Origin: Daucus carota subsp. sativus
Lineage: Eukaryota > Streptophyta > Magnoliopsida > Apiales > Apiaceae
Assembly (NCBI RefSeq): GCF_001625215.2
Contig: NC_030383.2
Coordinates: 61,122,949 to 61,186,948 of the forward strand
DNA: 64,000 bases
Direction: 5' to 3'
Within the stretch, counting starts at the first letter, position 1, and each line of letters opens with the position of its first letter. This document shows, piece by piece, positions 10,997 through 22,042 of the stretch. The notes under the pieces are model-generated. The model was given only the letters and a program-made list of their open reading frames with translations. It did not search any database and was not told where the DNA came from. The position numbers and the translations under genes are program-made.

Positions 10997-12122
10997 CTAG
11001 CTTAGAACCCGTGCCGTGCACGGACTGTTATAATATTTGTTATTATATTGTATATATTTTAAATTTAACTAATTTTATTGTGAAAATAAAATTATGATAG
11101 AATTATGTGGTTATATAAATTTTTTATTTAACAGCAGAATAATTTTTAATAGTTAAGTCCATTGATAATTCAAAATTAGTTCGAACATATATATTTTAAT
11201 GAGATTGTTAAAATATGTTTTTTTTATATATTATAATTTAAGAACCTATAAATCCAGATATAAACCAGCTAATAAACTTTTTAATATTTCATTATAAAAA
11301 ATATAGTATAGAACATATTATAACTTAAAGAGACGCATAAACCCAAGTACTGACTCATCATACTATCCTAATTTTTAATGTTTCTGGTTAATAGATAATA
11401 AAAATATATATTATAAGCTTATCAAACTCGACTGACCGGCCGACCAACTGACAACTTTTCATGTTTCGGCTTTAACAATAAAAATAATATATATTATAGT
11501 ATGTGTTTTAATATTTTTTTTAAAGTGAGACCATTAGAGTATTTAAAACTAACGTTAATGTATATTCGTTGGAAAATATCATCGATTATATATTAATAAT
11601 TATATATAATAATATTATATTTTTATATACATATATCTCCTGTGCTAATTGTAGAAGATCGGTTTTTTTAGTTAAAACATCTAAAAAAATAATGTGTTTT
11701 AGTGGAAAAGATAATTACTATGTTGCTCGATATTATTACAGAAGATTGACTTTTTTAGTTAGAAAGTCTACAAAAGGGTAATATATTTCAGTTAAAAAGA
11801 ATAATTGATTATATAGACTGGGGTCAGGCCGTATTTTGACCCAAGTACCGACCGATCAAAATTTCAATTTTTTCCGTATTAATTGTAGAAAATCGATTTT
11901 TTTAGTTAAAAAATCTATAAAAGATAATGTGTTTTAGTGAAAAAGAGAATTACTATGTTACTCGATTTTATTATAGAAGATTGAGTTTTTTTAGTTAGTA
12001 AGATTAAAAAAGATAATATATTTAAGTTAAAAGAATATTTGGTTATATAGACAGCCCATATTTTGGCCCAAGTACCGACCAACTAAATTTTTAATGTTTC
12101 GGCTTTAATAGTATAGTATTGA
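10997..12122 (-). mobile_element. Non-autonomous Helitron, minus orientation
   Basis: Read on the minus strand, the element starts TCAATACTATACTATTAAAG and ends with a GC-rich hairpin (from CCGTGCACGGCACGGG) followed by a short spacer and CTAG. It is flanked by A and T as Helitrons require. Inside are 2-3 degenerate copies of a module containing GATCGGTTTTTTTAGTTAAA. No Rep/helicase frame is present. The same end structures mark 19297-20714 and 27522-29979. Confidence 0.7.
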
Positions 12123-12993
12123 TATTTTATAGTAATTCCATTAACAAAACATATTGTAATATTATAATATTATAATATATAGTCCGACCAATATTTATGA
12201 TATTAATCCCAGATAATTTAATTAATTTCTAATCAACACTTCGACTTGATTCGAATTTTTATAATATATATTGTTAATAATTTGTTCTATATAATATGAA
12301 AAAATTTAAATAAATTTCATTATTAAGTAATACACACTTTGCGACATGAACGAAACTTTTATCAATAATATCAAAATTAATGCATTTTATTTGTTTAAAA
12401 CATTTATATTTTAAAAATATATTGTCAAATGAATTGTACTCTATAATGAATATAAAATTTAAGAATTTTCAAATATAATATAAATTAGAATACATTTGGT
12501 TAATTATCGTATTATATTTAAGTATTTTGTTATGTTTATAATTATATTATTATTTTTTTCAAATTTAGAGATCCTTTGGTTCCAGAGTTGATATGGGTTT
12601 GAATCATGAACGAGGTAAGTCTAATACCAAGTTAAAGTATCATTTGTGATATCAAATATTTGGTTGAGTAGTATATTTTTGAGTTTTTGAGTTAATTTGC
12701 TATTAAAAATTTGTATATATAACTAAACATATATAAAAAATTTGAGTTTGAGATATGAATTTCAAAATAAAATTTTGTTAACCAAACATGGTGTCACGGT
12801 TTGGATGGAAAACCCTCGAAAACTCGAATCAAACAACCATTAAGCATCCATAAGTTCGAATCGGTTTGACCCGACAAAGTTCTCGGTTAGGGGAAGATTT
12901 GCAACTGAATCACAGTCTTGCTGTTCTTCTGCTCAAATCCCGTAAGATTTCAATTCACTCTTCTCTGTCCTTTTAGTTTGTTTCATATGCAAA

Positions 12994-14163
12994 ATGTTTG
13001 CTTTATACAACAAACCTAGAACTATCATTTCATGTCTGAATATTATCAACTCCAAATTAAGGTTTCTTGATAATGTATCAAGAACCATCACAAATGCATC
13101 ACCCAAAATTGAAAACCCTGAAATTGGTTCCAAGAATCACTCATTTACTGTCTCTTACCTTATAAATAATCATGGGTTATCCCCACAAGTTGCTATATCA
13201 AACTCGAAGAGGGTAAAGTTTGAATCTTTAGATAAACCTGAGTCTGTTGTGGCCCTCTTCAGAGACCATGGATTTAGTGATAGTCAGATATCAAATATAA
13301 TTTCTAAATGCCCGCAGCTCCTTACTTATAATCCTAAAGTGACCCTTTTGCCGAAACTGAAGTTCTTTTTCTCTATTGGCGCATCAAGTGATGATGTTGC
13401 CTCAAAACCTTATATTTTGGACCGCAGCTTGGATAAGCGACTTGTTCCGTTTCATGACTCTTGCAAGAGTATGTTTCTTTCTGACAAACAGATTTTTAAT
13501 ATTTTAAGGAAGCATGGTTCTTATATTTTAGGCATCCCGCGAGTGAGCGATAATCCTAATGTTAAACTATTAAAAGAAGTTGGAGTTGGAATGAGGTATA
13601 TTGGTCAGATCATATACAGAAAACCCAGGTTCATGAACATAAACCATGACAGATTTAAGACAGTTGTTTACGAGCTTCTGGAAATGAAATTCGATCCGTC
13701 CAGAGCTCATTTTGTCGCGGCACTCTCCGTAAGATTAGCTATGAGTAACCTGACATGGGCACACAAAATCGAAGTTTACAAGAGGTGGGGTTGGACTGAG
13801 CATGAGATTATGTCAGCTTTTAGACAGAATCCAATCTGTATGAGTTTATCCGAGGAAAATATCATGAGTGGGATGGATTTCCTTGTGAATAAAATGGGCT
13901 TCCAGTCTATGACTATTGCTAAAAGACCAGTCGCTCTAACTTACTCATTAAAATCGAGATTGATTCCAAGGTGTTCAGTTATCAAGGTTCTGCAGATGAA
14001 AGGTTTAATAAGCGAGGATTTAAGCTTACTTTCACTTTCGATTCTGATGATTACCGATCAAAGCTTTGTGAATCGGTTTATAATCAAGTATAAGAAACAG
14101 CTTCCTCAACTATTAAATGCATATCAAAGTAAGCTGGGCATTCTGGAATTAGGTGAAAGCTAA
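12994..14163 (+). CDS. mTERF family protein, organelle-targeted (plus-strand copy 1)
   Basis: Intronless 389-residue mTERF protein starting MFALYNKPRTIISC, with a basic presequence-like N-terminus to about residue 40. Repeats run from about 60 to 355, including 'LFRDHGFSDSQISNIISKCP', 'LKEVGVGMRYIGQIIYRKP' and 'YKRWGWTEHEIMSAFRQNP'. It shares most of its residues with the inverted gene at 5672-6841 and with those at 20876 and 30209. The leader is also shared (GATTTCAATTCA and TTTGTTTCATATGCA just upstream of the ATG), so promoter and leader were copied with the gene. Its 3' flank (to about 15040) matches the 3' flanks of the later plus-strand copies. It stands just left of the recent tandem duplication and is more diverged from the other two plus-strand genes than they are from each other. 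The frame is intact. Confidence 0.93.
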   Translation: MFALYNKPRTIISCLNIINSKLRFLDNVSRTITNASPKIENPEIGSKNHSFTVSYLINNHGLSPQVAISNSKRVKFESLDKPESVVALFRDHGFSDSQISNIISKCPQLLTYNPKVTLLPKLKFFFSIGASSDDVASKPYILDRSLDKRLVPFHDSCKSMFLSDKQIFNILRKHGSYILGIPRVSDNPNVKLLKEVGVGMRYIGQIIYRKPRFMNINHDRFKTVVYELLEMKFDPSRAHFVAALSVRLAMSNLTWAHKIEVYKRWGWTEHEIMSAFRQNPICMSLSEENIMSGMDFLVNKMGFQSMTIAKRPVALTYSLKSRLIPRCSVIKVLQMKGLISEDLSLLSLSILMITDQSFVNRFIIKYKKQLPQLLNAYQSKLGILELGES

Positions 14164-15045
14164 GATTCTTATGTTCAGCATTTCAGCTTTCATGTTTATT
14201 TATAAATTGTGTTTACTGGGTAGTTACTAAAACCTAGCCATCACCGGAATGTGTTTAATATTCCAGTGTGTTTTGCAAAAGCACTTAAAGCCAACAAGCT
14301 CTTTAGTTGCCTCCCATGTGGTGAGAAATCTTGAATCTTGAATATATTATGTCTCCTGTTTTTCATTTTATTGTTTGTTGAATTTGTTTCAATTCTTATA
14401 TGCTCAAATGCACGGACACATACATACACAATTTTCTGCTTTAACCTATGTACATATACAGAACATTTATTCTATGTCCCTAGATAATCAAACCCCATTA
14501 TTTTGGTTATTTTGATATTATTATTCCTCCATTGCTCCCAAACACCATCCGTGTATTAGTAATAAATGTAATAATAGGCTTTGAAGTTTGAAACTTTGAA
14601 TCTTTACATATGCCGGATTCACTTGTTGCTCATTTAAAAAACCATATATTTGATTATAACCCTCAAAGGACCAAATTTGTTAGTATGTAACCCCACTGAT
14701 ATCATCATGCCCAAGCTCAATTGTATTGCTTTTGTTGGCAGTTGGCACTTCACGTTATGCTATTTAATAAAAACTTTATATGCTGTATCAGAGGTTGGAC
14801 AATAAAAAAAATGCTAGGCTATGATTTATTCAGAAGTTTGCTTTTAATTGAAAAAGAGATAGATGGTTACTACTTGGAGGCGTATATCATGGAACTTCTA
14901 AACTATTTTGATGCACAATGTTCTTCCTTGTTATAAATTCACTTCAAAAAACCGGGGTTTCTTACGGACACATTGTGTGCTAGTTACTCCAACCTAGTGA
15001 ACTTTTGAAGAAGCCGATGGATGAAATTGTTGAATTGAAACCCCT

Positions 15046-15068
15046 GGGGGGGGGGGGGGGGGGGGGGG
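15046..15068. repeat. Poly-G homopolymer, 23 bases
   Basis: An uninterrupted run of 23 G preceded by CCCCT. The homologous sites at about 22830 and 32160 lack it. Such runs are unstable and hard to sequence, so the length is uncertain. Its reverse complement makes an artefactual proline-rich frame. Confidence 0.85.
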
Positions 15069-15101
15069 TTGGGTTTCGCCTATAAGTGACATGTGTGCTG
15101 T

Positions 15102-15340
15102 GCAGGAAGAAAATCTTGAATCTGACGGGTATCTCCGTGAATAAGATGGGATTCGAGTCTCTTGTTGTGGCTGAAAAATGAGTCCCCTCCTAACTTTGTC
15201 TGTAGAATCTAGAATCATTCGTGCTGTTCTGTTATCAGAGTTCTGCAGGAGAAGGATTTGATAGAAGTTTCCGTTTAAATGCATTTACGTTTCTCATTCT
15301 TAATAAACAGTTTGTGGATAAGCCTCCTACCAAGGTGAAG
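15102..15340 (+). pseudogene. mTERF 3'-end fragment
   Basis: Translation in broken frames gives 'VNKMGFESLVVAE', 'SVIRVLQEKDLI' and 'FLILNKQFVDK', matching the last third of the mTERF genes (compare VNKMGFQS, SVIKVLQMKGL and FLIITEQSFVERF). Stops and frame changes make it non-coding. It differs from the nearby full copies, so it derives from an older member of the family. Confidence 0.65.
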
Positions 15341-15686
15341 TGGATATCCTAGGACTGAGGGTATGTGAGGATATTGCATTGATGGAGTAAGCTTGAGATT
15401 CAGTGCCAGTGTTTAATTTTTAACAGTTTTCATTAACATAATTTGTTGCACATCAGTTTTAAAGTAATTAATTACTTTTGCTTCAACACAGTATTTCGTG
15501 TTTTTGTTTGGAAGATCTCTTATTTTGCCTATTCTATGAGCAAATTTTTTATGCGATTGAACTTCATGGAGCTTGTTTCAAATATGTCATATCATTAGGT
15601 TTCCAAGTTATGCTCTATATACCTTATGTTAGTGATTTCCCTCATCTTTTATCCACCTCCGATAACAAATATTTGCTCAATGACAG

Positions 15687-16498
15687 TTTGTTTATAAAAA
15701 AGTGTTTGGCAATGTCTGAATATCGCCAACTCCAAATTATGGTTTCTTCATGATGTAGCAAGAACCGTTACAAAAGCATCATTCCAAATTGAAAACCTGA
15801 AATTGGTTCCAAGAATCACTCATTTACTGTCTCTTACCTTATAAATAATCTTGGGTTATCCCCACAAGTTGCTATCTCGAACTCGAAGAGAGTAAAGTTT
15901 GAATCTTTGATAAACCTGATTCTTTTGTAGCCCCGTTCAGAGACCATGGATTCAGTGATAGTCATATATCTAAAATAATTTCCAAATGCCTGCAATCTCT
16001 GACATATAATCCTAATGTGACCTTTTTGCCTAAACTCAACTTTTTATGTTCTATTGGCGCGTCAAATGATGATGTTGCCTCACACCCTTATATGTTGAAA
16101 GACTGCTTGGATAAGCGATTTGTCCTGTTTTATGACTCTTGCAAGTTACAAGAATATGTTTCTTTCCTGCTAACAGATTATTAACATTTTAAGGAATCAT
16201 TCTGTATTTTATTATATCAGCTTTAAGACAGAATCCAGTCTGAATGAGTTTATCCTAGGAATATATCATGAGTGGTATGAGTTTCTTTGTGAATAAGATA
16301 GGCTTCCGGTCTATGGCTATTGCCGGAAGACCAGTCGTGCTAAGTTACTCGTTAAATTTGAGATTGATTCGTTATCAAGGTTTCGCAGATGAAAGGTTTG
16401 ATAAACCAGGATTTAAGCTTACTTTCACTAAATTTTCTGATTATTAGGGAGAAACGGTTTGTTGGTAGGTTTATTATCATGTATGAGGAAAAGCTTTT
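15687..16498 (+). pseudogene. Decayed mTERF gene, copy 1
   Basis: Homology to the intact genes begins at TGTCTGAATATC (15714; the degraded start region is just upstream) and runs through counterparts of 'GSKNHSFTVSYLINNLGLSPQ', 'DHGFSDSHISKII' and 'PKLNFLCSIGAS'. A central block of roughly 300 bases is missing: it jumps from the CKSMFL region to 'SALRQNP'. Several frame changes and stops occur. The 3' end is cut after 'IIMYEEKL', where about 470 bases present in the sister copy at 24470-25372 are gone. The breaks are largely shared with that sister, so the gene was dead before the segment duplicated. Confidence 0.88.
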
Positions 16499-16613
16499 GG
16501 GTCCTTTTTTGGGTGTTGTTTTATTAGAATTTTAATTATTATTTCTTTTAACTTTTGAGTTTTAAATTTTTCCGCTATCCTTCGTAATCCATTTTCCACC
16601 CCGGCTTTACTTT

Positions 16614-17001
16614 GAGCATCTCCAACCATAAAGATCCCTTAGCAAAAAATTTAATTGTCATACAAAAATAAAAAAAAAAAAATTATAGATAATGGCTTCA
16701 AAAATTCACGCTCCAATCATCCCACTTGTTATCTATAATTATAACCAACCTCTAATGGATGACTATATTTGTCGATCCACTACAGATATGTAAGAAATCT
16801 GTAGGAAAATTAAACATCACTTATTATCATATTAAAATGATATAGTCTATTTATAACAATCCAAAATATTAATAACATACTATTTTTAAATTATAGCCAA
16901 TACCATCGAAGCAAAATGTCTTACAAGTTCAGCAAATTTTACATAATGTCTTACATGTCCAATTTAGCTAACGATTATAGCCAACGCCGTTGGAGATGCT
17001 C
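16614..17001. mobile_element. PIF/Harbinger-type MITE (family GAGCATCTCCAAC), copy 1
   Basis: A 388-bp element with terminal inverted repeats GAGCATCTCCAAC / GTTGGAGATGCTC. TTA follows the right end, and the left TTA is changed to TTT. The sister copy at 25865-26255 sits at the same site, so it inserted before the segmental duplication. Same family as the nest at 39791-40958. Subterminal TAGCCAACG motifs and no coding capacity. Confidence 0.85.
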
Positions 17002-18300
17002 TTACTCTTTCATAATCTTTTTCTTTTCATTTATAATTTATGTTTCAAATCATTAAAAAATAAAAATAATGTGTAAATTATTTTTTAAAATAAAAAATTA
17101 TTTTAGTTTCTATAAACTAAAAAAATGATATAATTTGTACATTAATTTATAAAAAATAATGAAAATTCTAAATAAAAATTGACTCTTTTGAAATTATATA
17201 ACCTAAAAAAGTTCAGATATAAAAATAATTACATAAATTTTTATTCTTTTTCCGGATCAAAACCAATCAGATAAAATAATTCATCATCAGTCATTTTCTG
17301 TATCTTTTTCTGAATTACATTTCCTTTGTATGTTTGTTTAGAGCCTAGTTTTACCCGATCTTCAGAGTTTAAGACCGCAGCTCTGGGGCAGCAACAATAT
17401 ATGACAAGCAAGGTCCTGGTTATGTTTTACTTCTTCTTATATTACTTAAGATTTCATTTCTCTTGTATGTTATTCTTAAATCTTACCTTGTAAAATAATT
17501 TTGGTTATCCCCTCAAGTTGCAATCTCAATCTATGTTCCTTCGTTGCAAGAAAGCCTGGACTTGATTACATGCTTTATCACGGGGAAGTGGCTGAGCATA
17601 GCATAACAGACAACCATGCTTCTCATTGTATATCTCTTTTCATCGATATGGATTATTTTGTAATTTGCTCCCTAATCATTTGTTCTTGGTCTCTAACAGA
17701 ATAATATTGACTTGACTTGACTAGTACACATATCATTGTACATTTCTCGACATCGACTTGGATTTATTTTATTATTTTCTCATCACTTGTTTTAGGCGTT
17801 TAGCCCATCTTTAACGGGATAACATTGACTTGACTACTATACATCTCATTACATATTTAGTAGATCTTATTACAGATATATTAATATTACATAATATACA
17901 AGGAGGATTATTTTCACAAATCGACCAACACAAAAATACACGTATTCAACAAATATGAGTCAATATTTATATATAAATTAAAAAATATTATTAACCTAAT
18001 AAATAAATAATATATTTAATAATAAAATATAAATAAAATATGAGCTGCTCTGACCGGAACACAGTTGTAGTTTCAGTTTAGAAGGATTTTAGGGAGAACC
18101 CCTGGTCATCTGACCCAACTGACTTAGTATTATTAATTTCTTCAATGTAATATGATATATCATATATAAGTGACTGATCATATAAAATTAAATAACTTTT
18201 GACCGTAAATCTAAATTAGTATACAGTCGCTAGTTATTTTATCATGATAATAATATTATGGTTTATGACTACCTTACAGAGTATTTCGATAATCAAAAAA

Positions 18301-18576
18301 AGGGACCAGGTCCCTGGCAGCCGTATGCCAGGGACCGGTTAACCAACATCCACCTCCTCGGCCGTTGGATGCATATCCAGCGGCCAGGATCATATTAAAA
18401 ATTTAATATGTCCAGCGCTTTTTTAGCGCTGGACGGGGATTCCCATGTCCAGCGCTTTTTCGCTGGACATATTAAAATTTTAATATGATCCTGGCCGCTG
18501 GATATGCATCCAACGGTCCAGAAACTGATTGTTATATAATTCGTCCACAGCATCCGGCTGCTGTGGACCGCTACCC
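18301..18576. mobile_element. Mutator-type fold-back MITE with 9-bp target duplication
   Basis: A 276-bp element flanked by ATCAAAAAA on both sides (18292-18300 and 18577-18585). The ends are imperfect inverted repeats sharing GGTCC, GCAGCCG and ATGC. The interior is a strong fold-back, with GGATGCATATCCAGCGG and GGCCAGGATCATATTAAA opposite their complements. The other duplication copy carries the uninterrupted site near 29985-29995, so this insertion came after the duplication. Confidence 0.82.
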
Positions 18577-18636
18577 ATCAAAAAATAGCGCGTATTTTAT
18601 TATGTTTATTTTTATATATGATAAAAAATTATCAAA

Positions 18637-18756
18637 TATATAGCCTGTCGCGCTTAGGTGCGGTTTACCTTGGTTCACGTAGTTTGCAGGCTATTGCGTG
18701 AGCTCGTGGGTTTACCCAGTGCGCATCCGAAGGGTAGCGGCTGCGGGTTCCTACGT

Positions 18757-18757
<1 letters not shown>
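18637..18757 (+). mobile_element. SINE-like fragment
   Basis: GC-rich insert with GCGTGAGCTCGTGGGTTTA and GGGTAGCGGCTGCGGGTTCC near its 3' end, followed by a simple-sequence tail. A related stretch occurs at 42507-42610, also ending in an A-rich tail. The sister duplication copy lacks it. No clean box A/B pair was seen, so SINE is a tentative label. Confidence 0.4.

Positions 18758-18758
<1 letters not shown>

Positions 18759-18817
<59 letters not shown>
18759..18817. repeat. TA microsatellite, left of MITE
   Basis: A nearly pure (TA)n run of about 59 bases directly left of the inverted-repeat element at 18815-19245. A second run flanks that element on the right (about 19241-19296). Confidence 0.9.
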
Positions 18818-18818
<1 letters not shown>

Positions 18819-19236
18819 CCAACATTCAAAAGAGGGACTCCTTATATGGAGTTACATAGTGCGCCACTATAAATCATCAATTTTATTATAAATTCTGTTA
18901 TAGAATACATATAAAATGTGATTCTAATATAAAATACTATAAAATAAATCTATTTTAAGTAATTTAACACTTAAAATTTGATTAAAAAAAATATATTTTC
19001 GAAACTGATTCTACAACAGAATAATTCTGGATGATTATTATTCTGTTATAGAATCATGTTGAGATATTGCATAATTTTAGATGATCTTTGGAATAAAAAT
19101 TTGTATAACTTCATTTTCGGTTTAATAATCAAAATTTGCAATTATATTTCATAAAAAATATAATAGAATATATATTATGTATATATTTATAATGGTGTGC
19201 TACGTAACTCCATATAAGAGGGTATGCTATGGAGTG

Positions 19237-19245
<9 letters not shown>
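18815..19245. mobile_element. Inverted-repeat MITE lodged between TA microsatellites
   Basis: The left arm carries TTATATGGAGTTACATAGTG and the right arm carries its near complement (CTACGTAACTCCATATAAGA). The ends merge into (TA)n tracts on both sides, resembling Micron-type elements known to sit in TA microsatellites. The interior is AT-rich without coding capacity. It is absent from the sister duplication copy. Confidence 0.6.

Positions 19246-19296
<51 letters not shown>
19241..19296. repeat. TA microsatellite, right of MITE and abutting a Helitron end
   Basis: (TA)n of about 55 bases between the MITE and the CTAG terminus of the Helitron at 19297-20714. The Helitron thus inserted into an A/T site in the run. 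Confidence 0.9.
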
Positions 19297-19297
<1 letters not shown>

Positions 19298-20714
19298 TAG
19301 CTTAAAACCCGTGCAATGCACGGGCGGTTATAATATTTTTTATTTGATCGTATATATTTTAGATTTAACTAATTTTATTGAAAGTAAAATTATAATAGAA
19401 TAATATGATTATATAAAACTTTTATTTAACAGCTGAATAAATTCTTAAAAGTTAAATCCGTCAAATAGTTAATTTAAAATTAAGTCAAATATATATTTAA
19501 TGAGAATGTTAAAATATATTATATTTTCTTATATATTATAATTTAAGGAGACCCAAGAACCCAGATATAAACAACCCAATCAACTTTTTAATATTTAGTT
19601 ATTAATAATTAATAATGGAACCATGAAACAAAACTCATATAGTATAAAACATATTATAGGTTAAAGGCAATCGTAAACTCAAATAGTGATCCATAACACT
19701 AACCTAATTTTTAGTTTTTTGGTTTAATAGACAATAAAAAAAATATTATAATATGTTATAAATTAAGGAGGTTCATGGATCGAATATGAACCGGGTTTTC
19801 AAACTCGACCAACCAACTAAACTTTTCATATTTCTGTTTTAATAGTACAATAATATATAGTATATTATAGATTTGTAATATTACTTTCAAATTTAAATCA
19901 GTAGAGTATTTAAAAATAACGTTAATATATTTTGGTCGACAAATATCACCATTTATTTATTAATAATATTATATTTTTATATATATATGTCGTTCGTGTT
20001 AATTGTAGAAGATCGGGTTTTTTTAGTTAGTAAATCTTAAAAAAGATAACGTGTTTTAGTTAAAAATGTGATTACTATATTACCCGATGTTATTTTAGAA
20101 GATTGAGTTTTTTTAGTTAGAAAATATATAAAAGATAATATATTTTAGTTAAAAAGAATAATTAGTTATATAGATAGGCTTGTATTTCAGTCCAAAGTTA
20201 AAAAATATAATTAGTTATATAGATATACCTATCGGCCTAACTACCGACTGAGCAAATTTTCAACGTTTCGGTTTTAATAGTCTAGTAAATCTTAAAAAAG
20301 ATAACATGTTTTAGTTAAAAAGATAATAACTATATTGCTCGATTTTATTTCAAAAGATTGAGTTTTTTAGTTAGAAAATATAAGAAAATAATATATTTTA
20401 GTTAAAAAGAATAATTAGTTATATAGATAAGCCTGTATTTCGGTTCAAAGTTAAAAAGAATAATTAATTATATAGATAGGCTTTCGGCCCAAATATCGAC
20501 ATACCAAACTTTTAATATTTCGATTTTAATAGTATCTTTCAATATTTCGATTTTAATAGTATTATAGATTTGAGCCCAAAGTTTATGTTTTAACTGTATA
20601 GTATAGATCTGGGCCCAAAGTTATAAAGAATTATTAGTTATATGGACATGCCCGTATGCCCAAATATCGACCGACCAAACTTTTAATATTTCGGCTTTAA
20701 TGGTATAGTAAAGA
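19297..20714 (-). mobile_element. Non-autonomous Helitron, minus orientation
   Basis: On the minus strand it starts TCTTTACTATACCATTAAAG and ends with the hairpin CCCGTGCATTGCACGGG, seven bases and CTAG. Flanks are A (19296) and T (20715). It carries several tandem copies of a module with GTTTTTTTAGTTAG and ATTAGTTATATAGATA. Sister duplication copy 2 has an empty site near 30055 (AAATATACATAAACTCG), so the insertion is younger than the duplication. Its 5' end lies only 161 bases upstream of the mTERF ATG at 20876. Confidence 0.8.
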
Positions 20715-20875
20715 TATATACATAAACTCGAATCGGGTTGACCCGGCAAAGTCCTAGGTTAGGTGAAGTCTTGCAGTTGCAACTGAATCACAGTCTTGCT
20801 GTTCTTGCGCTCAAATCCTGTAAGATTTCAATTCATTCATTCTATTCTGTCCTTTTAGTTTGTTTCATATGCACA

Positions 20876-22042
20876 ATGTTTGCTTTATACAACAAACCTA
20901 GAAGCATTATTTCATGTCTGAATATCATCAACTCCAAATTAAGGTTTCTTGATAATGTATCAAGAACCATTACAAATGCATCACCCCAACTTGAAAAACC
21001 TGAAATTGGTTCCAAGAATCACTCATTTACTGTGTCTTACGTTATGAATAATCTTGGGTTATCCCCACAAGGTGCTATCTCGAACTCGAAGAGGGTAAAG
21101 TTTGAATCTTTAGATAAACCTGAGTCTGTTGTAGCCCTGTTCAGAGACCATGGTTTTAGTGATATTCAGATATCTAATATAATTTCTAAACGCCCGAAAT
21201 TTCTAAATTGGAATCCTAATGGGACCCTTTTGCCGAAACTTAAGTTCTTATGCTCTATCGGCGCGTCAAGTGATGATGTTGCCTCAAACCCTTATATTTT
21301 GGAACACAGCTTGGATAAGCGAATTGTCCCGTTTTATAACTCTTGCAAGCGTATGTTTCTTTCCGACAAACAGATTCTTAAGATTTTAAGGCAACACTGT
21401 TCTTATATTTTAGGCAACGCACGAGTGAGTGATAATTCTAATATTAAATTACTAAATGAAGTTGGAGTTGGAATGAGATATATTGGTCTTATCATATATA
21501 GAAGACCTAGGCTCATGAACATACACTATGACAAATTTAGGACGGTTGTTTACGAGCTTCTGGAAATGAAATTCGATCCTTCCAAAGGTCATTTTGTTCG
21601 GGCACTCTCTGTAAGATTAGATATGAGTGACCTGACATGGGCACACAAAATCGAAGTTTATAAGAGGTGGGGTTGGACTGAGCATGAGATAATATCAGCT
21701 TTTAGACAGAATCCACCCTGTATGGCTTTATCCGAGGAAAATATCATGAGTGGGATGGATTTCCTTGTAAATGAGATGGGCTGCCAGTCTATGACTATTG
21801 CTAAAAGACCAGCCGTTTTAACTTACTCGTTAAAATCGAGATTGATTCCAAGGTGTTCAGTTATCAAGGTTCTGCAGATGAAAGGTTTAATAAGCGAGGA
21901 GGATTTAAGCTTACTTTCACTTCTGATGATTACTGAGCAAAGCTTTGTGGATAGGTTTATAATCAAGTATGAGGAACAGCTTCCTCAACTATTAAATGCA
22001 TATCAAAGTAGGCTGGGCATTCTGGAATTAGGTGAAAGTTAA
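20876..22042 (+). CDS. mTERF family protein, organelle-targeted (duplication copy 1)
   Basis: Intronless 388-residue mTERF protein starting MFALYNKPRSIISC. The frame stays open upstream to 20738 but only with a non-ATG start, and all paralogs begin at MFALYNKPR, so the ATG at 20876 is chosen. The presequence-like N-terminus is followed by repeats at about 60-355 ('LFRDHGFSDIQISNIISKRP', 'LNEVGVGMRYIGLIIYRRP', 'YKRWGWTEHEIISAFRQNP'). It differs from the gene at 30209 at about seven residues plus one inserted residue (ISEEDLS against ICEDLS), i.e. a very recent duplicate. Helitron DNA ends 161 bases upstream, so its promoter was altered relative to the sister gene. The frame is intact; both copies could be active. 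Confidence 0.94.
   Translation: MFALYNKPRSIISCLNIINSKLRFLDNVSRTITNASPQLEKPEIGSKNHSFTVSYVMNNLGLSPQGAISNSKRVKFESLDKPESVVALFRDHGFSDIQISNIISKRPKFLNWNPNGTLLPKLKFLCSIGASSDDVASNPYILEHSLDKRIVPFYNSCKRMFLSDKQILKILRQHCSYILGNARVSDNSNIKLLNEVGVGMRYIGLIIYRRPRLMNIHYDKFRTVVYELLEMKFDPSKGHFVRALSVRLDMSDLTWAHKIEVYKRWGWTEHEIISAFRQNPPCMALSEENIMSGMDFLVNEMGCQSMTIAKRPAVLTYSLKSRLIPRCSVIKVLQMKGLISEEDLSLLSLLMITEQSFVDRFIIKYEEQLPQLLNAYQSRLGILELGES

Larger units (their letters stand above)
14164..15505. other. 3' flank of mTERF gene, with poly-G run and mTERF debris
   Basis: 14164-15040 is homologous to the 3' flanks of the genes at 20876 and 30209. A 23-base G run occupies 15046-15068. An mTERF 3' fragment lies at 15102-15340. 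The rest is unremarkable AT-rich sequence. Confidence 0.7.

Noticed and set aside
14994-15284. Proline-rich open frame (minus) crossing the poly-G run
   Set aside because: The proline stretch is the translation of the homopolymer. The frame overlaps an mTERF fragment in the other orientation.
20738-20875. N-terminal extension of the mTERF gene at 20876 (and likewise 30140-30208 for the next)
   Set aside because: Neither begins with ATG, they disagree between copies, and all paralogs start at MFALYNKPR.
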